61,690 nt of DNA from Pseudobutyrivibrio sp. UBA3626 (GTDB lineage Bacteria; Bacillota; Clostridia; Lachnospirales; Lachnospiraceae), in the NCBI GenBank assembly GCA_002373675.1, contig DFLF01000008.1:87407-149096 (forward strand). The letters run 5' to 3'. Positions 8,814 to 17,802 of the stretch are shown piece by piece. The position numbers and the translations under genes are program-made. Under the pieces are notes generated by a model, which worked only from the letters and a program-made list of their open reading frames with translations, was not told the origin of the DNA and searched no databases. The first letter of the stretch is position 1. Each line of letters opens with the position of its first letter.

Positions 8814-9869
8814 ATGAGTAGAAATAACACTAAGGAAATTCATATTGGTAACAAAGTAATTGGCGCAGGTAATCCGATTCTTATTCAGTCAATGACTAAT
8901 ACTAAGACTGATGATGTAAAAAGTACGGTAGAACAGATTAATAAACTGTCTGATGCAGGATGCGATATTATAAGATGTGCCGTTCCTAATATGGAAGCTG
9001 CAAATGCTTTGTCAGATATCAAGAAAAATATTGATATTCCTCTTGTTGCAGATATTCATTTCGATTATAGATTAGCACTTGCAGCAATAGAAAATGGAGC
9101 TGACAAAATTAGGATTAATCCTGGAAATATTGGATCAATAGATAGAATCAAAGCTGTAGTTGATGCTGCCAAGAATAAGAATATTCCTATTAGAGTCGGA
9201 GTAAATTCGGGTTCTTTAGAGAAAGAAATTGTTAAGAAGAATGGTGGAGTAACTGCTGAAGGTATAGTAGAATCTGCTATTGATAAAGTAAGGATTATAG
9301 AAGAACTTGGATATGATAATCTGGTTGTTAGCATTAAGTCTTCTGATGTTCTTATGTGTGTTAAAGCACATGAGTTGATATCGAAAGAGATTAATTATCC
9401 GCTTCATGTTGGAATTACAGAATCTGGAACAATTATCTCAGGTAATATTAAATCTTCTATAGGACTTGGACTTATCCTTAATCAAGGAATAGGAGATACT
9501 ATAAGAGTCTCTCTTACAGGAGATCCTCTTGAAGAGATTAAGTCAGCAAAACTTATTCTAAGAACACTTGGGCTTAGAAAAGGTGGAATAGAAGTTGTGT
9601 CATGTCCTACATGCGGGAGAACACAGATTGATCTTATATCACTTGCTAACAAGGTTGAGAATATGGTTGCTGATATTCCACTTGATCTTAAGGTGGCTGT
9701 TATGGGATGTGTTGTTAATGGTCCCGGTGAAGCAAAAGAAGCAGATATTGGAATCGCAGGTGGAATTAACGAAGGCCTTATAATCAAGAAGGGTGAAGTT
9801 ATTAAGAAAGTGCCAGAGGATAAACTTGTTGATGAACTTAGATTAGAACTTCTTAATTGGAATAGTTAA
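8814..9869 (+). CDS. ispG: 4-hydroxy-3-methylbut-2-enyl diphosphate synthase
   Basis: Iron-sulfur enzyme of the MEP pathway that converts MEcPP to HMBPP. An N-terminal TIM barrel (VADIHFDYRLA, KIRINPGNIG) is followed by the 4Fe-4S domain with SCPTCGR and GCVVNGPGEA, which supply the three cluster cysteines. It is 351 residues, the compact bacterial form without the plant-type insert. Starts after AAGGGGG. polC follows after 23 bp. Confidence 0.97.
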   Translation: MSRNNTKEIHIGNKVIGAGNPILIQSMTNTKTDDVKSTVEQINKLSDAGCDIIRCAVPNMEAANALSDIKKNIDIPLVADIHFDYRLALAAIENGADKIRINPGNIGSIDRIKAVVDAAKNKNIPIRVGVNSGSLEKEIVKKNGGVTAEGIVESAIDKVRIIEELGYDNLVVSIKSSDVLMCVKAHELISKEINYPLHVGITESGTIISGNIKSSIGLGLILNQGIGDTIRVSLTGDPLEEIKSAKLILRTLGLRKGGIEVVSCPTCGRTQIDLISLANKVENMVADIPLDLKVAVMGCVVNGPGEAKEADIGIAGGINEGLIIKKGEVIKKVPEDKLVDELRLELLNWNS

Positions 9870-9892
9870 GAAGTATTAATGCGGAGTATTTG

Positions 9893-12800
9893 ATGGAGCA
9901 AAAATTATTTTTTGAAACATTTCCTTCCATACAATTGGATGATGATTTGTGCAATGCACTAAATGATACAATGGTTACAAGGGTAAGTACTAACAGGTCT
10001 AGAGATGCTGTTAGTGTTTACCTTTATTGTCATACATTAATACCTAAGAGAAGAATCAGAAGATTGGAAGAACAGATTAAGAAACAGGTATTTTCGCTTG
10101 ATGATGTGAGTATTAATGTGATTGAACGATTTGAGCTTTCTTCGCAATACGATGCGAAGAGTTTCTTTGATGCATATATTGATAGTATTTATCAGGAGAT
10201 TAATGATTACAGCGCATATATGCTTGCGGTAATTAAAAGGGCTGATTTTACCTTCTCTGATGATAAAATGATAATTACATTAGAGGATACTAAGTATACT
10301 AGAGACAGAGAGGAAGAGATTCTTCATATATTTGATAAGATATTCTGTGAAAGAGCCGGTATCAAAGTAATAATAGATATAGATTACAAGGATGCTAAGA
10401 AGACTAATTATCAAAAAAAGAATGATATATATGTTAAGAACAAAGTAGATAGTATTATAGATAATCTAGAAGCACTTGAAGAGAAGGAAGAATTAGAGAA
10501 AGAAGCAAAAGAAGATAAAGACTTTAAGAAGAATAATAAGATACAATATGGCCTTATCAAGTCAAGTAATAAAGATGTTATATACGGTAGAGATTTTGAT
10601 GATGAAGCCATGAAGATTATTGATCTTAATGCTGCTGACTGTGGTAATGATGTTGTAATTCTTGGTGAAGTATTTAGTATTGATTATAGAGAGATAAGAA
10701 ATGAGAAAACTATTGTTACATTGTCTATCTATGATCATACTGATTCTATTAATGTCAAAATTTTCCTTCGTAATGATTTGCTAGAAGAATTCAAATCACA
10801 TTTTAAAGAAGGAATAGGAATTAAAGTAAAAGGCCTTCTTGAATACGATAGATATAGTGAAGAAATTGATATATCAAGAATATATGGAATTATGAAGATA
10901 GCGTTATCAAATGAAGGAAGAATGGATAATGCTATAGAAAAAAGGGTAGAACTGCATTGTCATACGAAGTTTAGTGAGATGGATGCAGTATCTTCTGCTA
11001 CAGATATCTATAAACAGGCCAAGAAATGGGGACATAAGGCTCTTGCAATTACAGACCATGGAGTTGTTCAGGCATTTACCGAAAAAGGACTATTGGACGG
11101 TGGATTTGATGATCCTGATTTCAAGATTATCATTGGAACGGAAGCATATATTGTAGATGATTCTAAGAAAATAGTAACAAATCCTAAAGGGCAGAATTTT
11201 GAGAATTCATATGTTGTATTTGACATTGAGACAACAGGTTTTAATGCACTTAAGGATATGATTATAGAAATAGGTGCAGTCAAACTTGTTAATAATGAAA
11301 TTGTAGATAAATACTCTACCTTTGTTAATCCGAAAAGGCCTATTCCTTATGAGATTTTTCAATTAACATCTATATCAGATGATGATGTTATATCAGCACC
11401 AACAATTGACAGTGTCTTACCAGAATTCATAGATTTTTGTAAAGGTTCTGTTATGGTTGCCCATAACGATGAATTTGATATGGGATTTATATCTGCAAAA
11501 GCAAGAGAACTTAATTTGAATTGGGACAAGACATCTATTGATACACTTGGTCTTGCAAGATTCTTAATGCATGATATAAGTAAATACACATTAGATTCAG
11601 TTGCCAAGAAACTTAAGATTGACCAGGGACATCATCATAGAGCTGTTGATGATGCCTTGTGTACTGCCAAGATTTTTCAGCATTTTGTAAAACAATTAGG
11701 TAAATATGATATAAAGAATCTAGATGATATTAATGTTAAATGTAGCATGGATGAAAGAACAATTGCCAAGCTTAAATCATTCCATTGTATTATACTGGCA
11801 AAAAATGATATTGGCAGGATTAATCTATATAAATTAATATCTGATTCACATCTAAAATATTTTAATCGTCGTCCGAAGATGCCAAAGAGTCTAATTAACC
11901 AATATAGAGAAGGATTAATTATTGGTTCTGCTTGTGAGGCAGGAGAGCTATATAGAGCATTATTAGATGGTAGAAGCGAAGAAGAGATTGCAAGTATTGT
12001 ATCCTTCTATGACTACCTTGAGATTCAGCCTACTGGTAACAATGAATTCATGATTGATAGTAGTAAGTATCATATATCATCTATTGAAGATATTAGAGAT
12101 ATTAATAGACAAATTGTTTCTCTAGGTGAAAAGTTCAATAAAATGGTATGTGCCACTTGTGATGTGCATTTTCTTAATCCGGAGGATGAAGTATATAGAA
12201 GAATAATTATGGCTGGAAAAGGATTTGAAGATGCTGATAATCAGGCCCCGCTTTATCTTCATACAACGGATGAAATGATTAATGAATTCTCATATCTTGG
12301 ATTTGATAAGGCAAAAGAGATAGTAATTGAGAATACTAATAAGATTGCTGACATGTGTGATAAGATAAAACCTGTTCGTCCTGATAAATGTCCACCAGTT
12401 ATTGAGAATTCTGATAAGATATTAAGAGAGATTTGCTACAATAAAGCACATGAAATGTATGGAGAGACACTTCCTGAGGTAGTAGAAGAGAGACTAGAAC
12501 GAGAATTAAAATCCATAATAGGAAATGGATATGCCGTTATGTATATCATCGCGCAGAAGCTTGTGTGGAAGTCTGTAGAAGATGGCTATCTGGTAGGTTC
12601 TCGTGGTTCAGTTGGTTCTTCTTTTGCAGCAACAATGGCCGGTATAACAGAAGTTAATCCTCTTAGTCCACATTATTTATGTAAGAAATGTCATTATGTT
12701 GATTTCGATTCTGATGAAGTCAAAGAATATGTTGGACGTGCAGGGTGTGATATGCCAGATAAGGTGTGTCCTAATTGTGGTACACCTCTTTCTAAAGAAG

Positions 12801-14308
12801 GATTTGATATTCCATTTGAGACATTCCTTGGATTTAAAGGTAATAAAGAGCCTGATATTGATCTTAACTTCTCAAGTGATTATCAATCTAAAGCCCATAA
12901 GTATACAGAAGTAATATTTGGTGAAGGACAGACTTTTAAAGCGGGAACAATAGGAGGTCTTGCTGATAAAACTGCATATGGTTATATTAAGAAATACTAC
13001 GAAGAGCGTGGAATTGATAAGAGAAAATGTGAGATTGACAGACTGGTTGGTGGATGTACAGGAATAAGACGTACAACAGGACAACATCCTGGAGGTATTA
13101 TAGTTCTTCCAATGGGTGAGAATATTTATTCATTTACGCCAATTCAACATCCTGCTAATGATATGAAGAAAGTTGATATTATAACAACACATTTTGATTA
13201 TCACAGTATTGATTCTAATCTGCTAAAACTTGATATTCTAGGTCATGATGATCCGAATATGATTAAGATGTTAGAAGATATTACTGGAATTGATGCAACT
13301 AAGATACCACTTGATGATCGGGATGTAATGTCACTCTTTATGAATACTAAAGCACTTAAAGTATCACCTGATGAATTATGGGGTGATTGTGACCTGGGAA
13401 CATTGGGAATACCTGAATTCGGAACCAATTTTGCTATGGGAATGCTTAGAGATGCAAAGCCTAAAGAATTCTCAGATCTTGTAAGAATATCAGGTTTGTC
13501 CCACGGTACTGATGTGTGGCTTGGTAATGCACAGGATTTAATTTTAAGTGGTACTGCAACAATTTCTACTGCAATATGTACTCGTGATGATATAATGACT
13601 TACTTAATATCTAAGGGTATAGAGTCTGAAGAAGCATTTACCATAATGGAGAATGTACGTAAAGGTAAAGTTGCAAAAAATCCGTCATCAGAAGAATGGC
13701 AATCCTGGAAAAAGGATATGTTAGAACATGATGTTCCAGAGTGGTATATCGGTTCATGTGAGAAGATTAAATACATGTTCCCTAAGGCTCATGCCGTTGC
13801 ATATGTTATGATGGCGTGGCGTATAGCATATTGTAAGATTAATTATCCTCTCGCGTATTATGCTGCCTATTTTTCAATAAGAGCAAAGGCATTTAATTAT
13901 GAATTAATGTGTCAGGGTAAGAATTCAGTTGAATCGCACTTGAAAGAATATGATAACAAAGAGAATTTGTCTCAAAAAGAAGAAAATGAATACAGCGATA
14001 TGCTACTTGTTCAAGAAATGAATGCAAGAGGTTACGAGTTTTTACCACTTGATTTGTATAAGTCAGACTCCAGATATTTTAAAGTAGAAGACGGCAAGAT
14101 TAGGCCTCCATTTATATCAGTTGATGGAATGGGTGAAAATGCTGCTGATTCTCTTATGATTGCAGCCCAAAACAGTCCATTTATATCTAAGGAAGATATT
14201 AAGAATAGAGGAAAGGTGCCTAAAACTATTATAGAGACATTTGACAGACTTGGTGTTACGAAAGGTCTTCCAGAATCAGATCAGATATCATTATTCGATA
14301 TTATGTAA
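9893..14308 (+). CDS. polC: DNA polymerase III, PolC type (replicative polymerase with proofreading)
   Basis: Main replicative polymerase of low-GC Firmicutes. Domains in order: N-terminal region, OB fold (about 230-340), PHP domain starting with ELHCHTKFSEMD (near 351), a DnaQ-type 3'-5' exonuclease inserted in the PHP (DIETTG near 443 through HHRAVDDALC near 580), a zinc finger with CKKC and CPNCG pairs (about 929-962), then the polymerase core and C-terminal region. Start chosen at ATG 9893; a TTG one codon earlier is only 3 bases from the GCGGAG site. 1471 residues, normal. It ends with a QISLFD motif, a probable beta-clamp-binding peptide. Confidence 0.97.
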   Translation: MEQKLFFETFPSIQLDDDLCNALNDTMVTRVSTNRSRDAVSVYLYCHTLIPKRRIRRLEEQIKKQVFSLDDVSINVIERFELSSQYDAKSFFDAYIDSIYQEINDYSAYMLAVIKRADFTFSDDKMIITLEDTKYTRDREEEILHIFDKIFCERAGIKVIIDIDYKDAKKTNYQKKNDIYVKNKVDSIIDNLEALEEKEELEKEAKEDKDFKKNNKIQYGLIKSSNKDVIYGRDFDDEAMKIIDLNAADCGNDVVILGEVFSIDYREIRNEKTIVTLSIYDHTDSINVKIFLRNDLLEEFKSHFKEGIGIKVKGLLEYDRYSEEIDISRIYGIMKIALSNEGRMDNAIEKRVELHCHTKFSEMDAVSSATDIYKQAKKWGHKALAITDHGVVQAFTEKGLLDGGFDDPDFKIIIGTEAYIVDDSKKIVTNPKGQNFENSYVVFDIETTGFNALKDMIIEIGAVKLVNNEIVDKYSTFVNPKRPIPYEIFQLTSISDDDVISAPTIDSVLPEFIDFCKGSVMVAHNDEFDMGFISAKARELNLNWDKTSIDTLGLARFLMHDISKYTLDSVAKKLKIDQGHHHRAVDDALCTAKIFQHFVKQLGKYDIKNLDDINVKCSMDERTIAKLKSFHCIILAKNDIGRINLYKLISDSHLKYFNRRPKMPKSLINQYREGLIIGSACEAGELYRALLDGRSEEEIASIVSFYDYLEIQPTGNNEFMIDSSKYHISSIEDIRDINRQIVSLGEKFNKMVCATCDVHFLNPEDEVYRRIIMAGKGFEDADNQAPLYLHTTDEMINEFSYLGFDKAKEIVIENTNKIADMCDKIKPVRPDKCPPVIENSDKILREICYNKAHEMYGETLPEVVEERLERELKSIIGNGYAVMYIIAQKLVWKSVEDGYLVGSRGSVGSSFAATMAGITEVNPLSPHYLCKKCHYVDFDSDEVKEYVGRAGCDMPDKVCPNCGTPLSKEGFDIPFETFLGFKGNKEPDIDLNFSSDYQSKAHKYTEVIFGEGQTFKAGTIGGLADKTAYGYIKKYYEERGIDKRKCEIDRLVGGCTGIRRTTGQHPGGIIVLPMGENIYSFTPIQHPANDMKKVDIITTHFDYHSIDSNLLKLDILGHDDPNMIKMLEDITGIDATKIPLDDRDVMSLFMNTKALKVSPDELWGDCDLGTLGIPEFGTNFAMGMLRDAKPKEFSDLVRISGLSHGTDVWLGNAQDLILSGTATISTAICTRDDIMTYLISKGIESEEAFTIMENVRKGKVAKNPSSEEWQSWKKDMLEHDVPEWYIGSCEKIKYMFPKAHAVAYVMMAWRIAYCKINYPLAYYAAYFSIRAKAFNYELMCQGKNSVESHLKEYDNKENLSQKEENEYSDMLLVQEMNARGYEFLPLDLYKSDSRYFKVEDGKIRPPFISVDGMGENAADSLMIAAQNSPFISKEDIKNRGKVPKTIIETFDRLGVTKGLPESDQISLFDIM

Positions 14309-14351
14309 TACAGTCTGAATATTAAGGTTTATTGAAGAAAGGACAAAAATT

Positions 14352-15596
14352 TTGAATACAGAAGAATTACTTTTATATACAGAAAATGAAGACTCGCTTC
14401 TATGTAGATTCTCGAATATCTTTAGAGAAGAAGATGTAAAAAAAAAGGAATTATATTATTGCCTATCTAATCTTGTTAAATTCGGAGCAAATCATGGATT
14501 CTATGGCAATCTCTGGCATTGCTATATAACTTATATAATGGTATACAATGAGAATCCATACAGTGTAGATTGCGAGATGAAGGGTAATACAGGTGGTACA
14601 TTTGATGAACTTGCAATTCATGATTTCTCTATTCTTAAAGAATTGTTTGATTATGATTTTAATGAGTTGGATGTTGATTTTGACATGAATCTGATTACTA
14701 ACTTTTCAGATGGCGATAATAAGGATAAAGTATTTAATAAGCGTATTAGAGATTGTATATGTGATTTGTCTGAAAATCTTGAGAAAGCAAATGATACTAA
14801 AGAATTTCGCAATCTTGTAGTTGATTTCTACAAACATTTTGGAGTTGGGATAATTGGACTTCATAAGGCATTTCGCCTAAATGATAATGGTGATATTATT
14901 CCTATAACAAGAATCACGCATGTATCATTAGATGATTTAGTTGGATATCAGATTCAAAAGGATAAACTGACACAGAATACTAATGCATTTGTATCTGGAA
15001 GGAAAGCCAATAATTGTCTCTTGTATGGTGATGCCGGCACAGGAAAGTCTACTAGTATCAAAGCTCTTGCTAATACATATTATGACGATGGACTTAGAAT
15101 CATAGAAGTATATAAACATCAATTTCAGAATTTGAATAAGTTAATATCTAATATAAAAAATAGAAATTATCGTTTTATAATTTATATGGATGATTTATCA
15201 TTTGAAGACTTTGAGATTGAGTATAAATATCTTAAAGCTGTAATTGAGGGTGGACTAGAGAAGAAGCCTTCTAATATTCTTATTTATGCAACATCTAACA
15301 GAAGACACCTTGTTAGAGAGAGGTCTTCTGATAATTTTGAATATGATGATTTACATAAGAATGATACTAAGCAGGAAAAATTATCCCTAGCAGGAAGATT
15401 TGGCGTTTCTATCTATTATGGAGCCCCAACTCCTAAAGAGTTTAAAGAGATTGTCCTTGCACTTCGTGATAGAAATAATATTAAAATGAGTGATGATGAT
15501 ATCCTTCTTGAGGCTAATAAATGGGAGCTTAGTCATAATGGCCTGTCTGGAAGAACGGCACAACAATTCATTGATTATCTATTGGGATTAGAATAG
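14352..15596 (+). CDS. AAA+ ATPase of the DUF815 family
   Basis: P-loop ATPase of unknown cellular role. Walker A LYGDAGTGKS lies at about residues 224-233, Walker B IIYMDD near 276, and a sensor-like segment IYATSNRRHLVRE follows. The N-terminal 200 residues are an all-helical family-specific region. The TTG start is supported by AAAGGA eight bases upstream; no ATG with a site is closer. 414 residues, typical of the family. It lies between polC and a HAD hydrolase without a terminator, so it may be co-transcribed with polC. Function is inferred only from the ATPase fold. Confidence 0.85.
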   Translation: MNTEELLLYTENEDSLLCRFSNIFREEDVKKKELYYCLSNLVKFGANHGFYGNLWHCYITYIMVYNENPYSVDCEMKGNTGGTFDELAIHDFSILKELFDYDFNELDVDFDMNLITNFSDGDNKDKVFNKRIRDCICDLSENLEKANDTKEFRNLVVDFYKHFGVGIIGLHKAFRLNDNGDIIPITRITHVSLDDLVGYQIQKDKLTQNTNAFVSGRKANNCLLYGDAGTGKSTSIKALANTYYDDGLRIIEVYKHQFQNLNKLISNIKNRNYRFIIYMDDLSFEDFEIEYKYLKAVIEGGLEKKPSNILIYATSNRRHLVRERSSDNFEYDDLHKNDTKQEKLSLAGRFGVSIYYGAPTPKEFKEIVLALRDRNNIKMSDDDILLEANKWELSHNGLSGRTAQQFIDYLLGLE

Positions 15597-15617
15597 TAAT
15601 AAAATAAGGAGTATGTA

Positions 15618-16442
15618 ATGAATTCTGAGAAAAAGATAATATTTGTAGATATGGACGATACACTTCTTACAACTGATAAGAAGATATGCAGTGAAAATAT
15701 TGAAGCTATTAATAAGATGGTTTTAGCAGGACACATTTTCGCAATCAACACAGGTCGTCCTCTTAATGCAGTTAAAAAGCTTGTTACCGGGCTTAACATG
15801 AATAAAAATTGTTATATATTATCTTTTCATGGAACTAATATCTACGATTGTGAGAAAGATAAAATAATTCATGCTGACTCAATGGATGCATCAGAGTCAA
15901 TTAAGATTCTTAAAGCGATTGATAATGAAGGTATTCATTCCCAAACATTTACAATAGATGGGATTTATACAACGAGGGATGATGATGTATTGAAAGAATA
16001 TAACAAGTATTCGGATGAACCATATAAGATTGTTGATGATTATGATGAACTTAAAGGATTAGCATTACACAAAATTATGGCCATTGACTTTAACAATCAT
16101 GGAAGACTTGTTAAGTTCCAGGAAAAATATGCCAATGCAACCAGTAAGAATTTCTCTACTTTCTTCTCTTGTCCAGAGTATCTAGAATATACAATGAAGG
16201 GTGCAGATAAGGGTAACGGTGTCAGATTTTTATCTGATTATCTGGGTATTCCGGTTTCTAATACAATTGCTTGTGGTGATGAAAGAAACGATATTTCCAT
16301 GCTAAGAGCTGCCGGACTTGGTGTTGCAATGATTAATGGAAATGAAGAAGCTAAAAGGGCTGCTGATTATATTACGAGAAATAATAACAATAATGGAGGA
16401 ATTGCAGAAGTTATTAATAAATTTATTCTAAAAACAGAATAA
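15618..16442 (+). CDS. Cof-type HAD-superfamily phosphatase
   Basis: Predicted Mg-dependent phosphohydrolase acting on small phosphorylated metabolites. HAD motif I is FVDMDDTLL with nucleophile Asp11 and acid/base Asp13; motif IV is ACGDERNDISML in the C-terminal third; a C2-type cap lies between them. 274 residues, normal for the Cof subfamily. AAGGAG precedes the ATG. The next 171 bp contain an unusually rich regulatory region and no clear terminator. The substrate cannot be assigned. Confidence 0.9.
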   Translation: MNSEKKIIFVDMDDTLLTTDKKICSENIEAINKMVLAGHIFAINTGRPLNAVKKLVTGLNMNKNCYILSFHGTNIYDCEKDKIIHADSMDASESIKILKAIDNEGIHSQTFTIDGIYTTRDDDVLKEYNKYSDEPYKIVDDYDELKGLALHKIMAIDFNNHGRLVKFQEKYANATSKNFSTFFSCPEYLEYTMKGADKGNGVRFLSDYLGIPVSNTIACGDERNDISMLRAAGLGVAMINGNEEAKRAADYITRNNNNNGGIAEVINKFILKTE

Positions 16443-16454
16443 AAAGAGCTGCTA

Positions 16455-16571
16455 ACACTATAAAATGTGTTGAAAACACTGGATTATTCACAAAAACACA
16501 ATATATTGTGGATAACACTTGATTTTTATCACAATAGATGTTATTATAATTGTGAGCAAAGGAATTGCTCA
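16455..16571 (+). promoter_or_regulatory. Regulatory region with NrdR-like palindromes, DnaA-box-like 9-mers and a promoter
   Basis: Two near-perfect matches to the published NrdR box acaCwAtATaTwGtgt are seen: ACACTATAAAATGTGT (16455-16470, 14/16) and ACACAATATATTGTGG (16496-16511, 15/16), 41 bp apart. A weaker third match starts at 16529 (11/16). Two 9-mers match the DnaA-box consensus TTWTNCACA: TTATTCACA (16484-16492) and, on the other strand, TGTGGATAA (16507-16515). A promoter may be TTGATT (16519) with TATTAT or TATAAT (16542-16550). An inverted repeat TGAGC / GCTCA (16553-16571) would lie in the 5' leader. All assignments are by pattern only. Confidence 0.55.
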
Positions 16572-16613
16572 GGAACTTATTTAATTTAATATGCGCCAAG
16601 GAGGGGATCTATT

Positions 16614-16850
16614 ATGCTTGATATGAATTTCCGAGTTTCAGAAATCTTTCAAAGCTCCGATTCTGATGATTCCCGAAGACAGGCTGTCATTAACCGTAAA
16701 CCTCTTCAGCGGGACAGTTCGTCAGAGTTCGGAAGCATATTCAAAGCTGCTTGCGACGAGGTTAACACCAAAGCAGGCATCACACACCAAAATAGGGGTT
16801 ATGTCCCTAAGGTCAATGCAGCGTGGCAACCGACTGTGTTGATAAAATAG
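16614..16850 (+). CDS. Small orphan protein, probably highly expressed
   Basis: 78-residue protein I do not recognise. It has no membrane segment, signal peptide or cysteine pair motif; it is polar, with Ser/Asp-rich and Arg-rich stretches near the N-terminus and a central FGSIFKAACDEVN segment. Support for being real: an excellent AAGGAGG site 8 bases before the ATG, a promoter-like region upstream, and a terminator at 16870-16891. Codon use differs strongly from its neighbours, with many C-ending codons (GAC, TTC, AGC, AAC, ACC, ATC, CAC, GTC). That can mean selection for high expression or a different origin. The upstream region with NrdR-like and DnaA-like sites hints at a link to DNA synthesis, which is inference. 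Confidence 0.7.
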   Translation: MLDMNFRVSEIFQSSDSDDSRRQAVINRKPLQRDSSSEFGSIFKAACDEVNTKAGITHQNRGYVPKVNAAWQPTVLIK

Positions 16851-16869
16851 AAGTAAGTTCGCATTCGAG

Positions 16870-16900
16870 AAGGATCGCATATGCGGTCCTTTTCTATTTG
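16870..16900 (+). terminator. Terminator after the small orphan gene
   Basis: A 9-bp stem AAGGATCGC (16870-16878) pairs with GCGGTCCTT (16883-16891) with one T-G pair, loop ATAT, followed by a T-rich tract (TTTCTATTTG). A second small inverted repeat, TTTGTGC / GCACAAA, follows directly and may work with it. Confidence 0.72.
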
Positions 16901-16954
16901 TGCTTTTTTGCACAAAAAGTTCACAGAAAATTCACATTCGTTTTGTTAAATGCT

Positions 16955-17056
16955 ACGAATATGTATTACTACTAGATATATTCGTTGTATTTATTGATTA
17001 TTAACATATAATAATAGTCAGATGTTTTGAGTATTTTAATGTTATTACAACATTAA
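16955..17056 (+). promoter_or_regulatory. Promoter and two inverted repeats upstream of the AT-rich island
   Basis: TTGTAT (16985-16990), 16 bp, TATAAT (17007-17012) forms a good sigma-A promoter. An inverted repeat ACGAATAT (16955-16962) / ATATTCGT (16978-16985) overlaps the -35. A second, TTAATGTT (17036-17043) / AACATTAA (17049-17056), lies in the untranslated leader. Their positions suit an operator and a 5' hairpin, but no regulator is identified. Confidence 0.5.
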
Positions 17057-17091
17057 TCTTAGATAATTTAAATAATAAGGAAATATTTATT

Positions 17092-17802
17092 GTGAGTAAG
17101 AAAAAATTAATTAGTATAATTTTATTATGTATTTTCGTTGTATCAATAACAGGTTGTTCTTGTACTTATAGTGATTATTTTGAAAATGATACATATATAA
17201 CTGGAGATTTTAGTAAAATCAATAAAGATTATATTAGAGATTCTGGTCTTGTTATTGGAAAGTATGTTGTTGAATTACCATCTTTAGTTTGTGAATTGCC
17301 ATTTAATTCAAATACAAATTTCTGTTTTGTTGCTGATAATAAATTAGTAACTTCTGATTCTAGAATAAAACCATATCAAATAATACAATATAGTTCATCT
17401 GATTCAATAACCACTTCAGGGATGATTAAGGATGGAGTATATTATGCATACAATGATAAAGAAAGCGACAACTTACCTGATTATTGCAGGGTTTTTGCAA
17501 TATATTTAAGTATGAATGCTTTGTCTGACGATGATTATCTGCAAATAGGTCAGGATAGAATTAATAATAAGACAAGTTATAGTGAAGCATGTTCTATTTT
17601 TAGAAATAATGTAACTAGTCCTGAATATTTTTGTGAGAATCTTACCGATAGTAGAGGTACATATTCAGTGGCATATTATAATGATATTCTCTATAGGATA
17701 GGGGATAAATTATCAACTAATAGTTTTGATATTGTAATTAGAATTGATAAGGATATTAATGATGCTGGTATTTTAAATGATATTCCTTGGAGGTATTATT
17801 AA
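17092..17802 (+). CDS. Predicted surface lipoprotein of an AT-rich three-gene island
   Basis: 236-residue protein of unknown function. The N-terminus is a lipoprotein signal: KKK, a hydrophobic core, and the lipobox SITGC with Cys22 as the lipidated residue. The rest is polar, Tyr- and Asn-rich and predicted extracellular. The C-terminal third contains RINNKTSY followed by about 50 residues, which resembles the ends of the next two gene products and suggests a shared module. The start is GTG, with AAGGAAA upstream. The stop shares a base with the ATG of the next gene. The sequence is clearly more AT-rich than flanking genes, suggesting acquisition. Confidence 0.75.
   Translation: MSKKKLISIILLCIFVVSITGCSCTYSDYFENDTYITGDFSKINKDYIRDSGLVIGKYVVELPSLVCELPFNSNTNFCFVADNKLVTSDSRIKPYQIIQYSSSDSITTSGMIKDGVYYAYNDKESDNLPDYCRVFAIYLSMNALSDDDYLQIGQDRINNKTSYSEACSIFRNNVTSPEYFCENLTDSRGTYSVAYYNDILYRIGDKLSTNSFDIVIRIDKDINDAGILNDIPWRYY

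Noticed and set aside
16484..16515. Chromosomal replication origin
   Set aside because: Only two DnaA-box-like 9-mers are present, with no dnaA, dnaN or recF nearby and no AT-rich unwinding repeat cluster. Treated as a possible DnaA regulatory site only.
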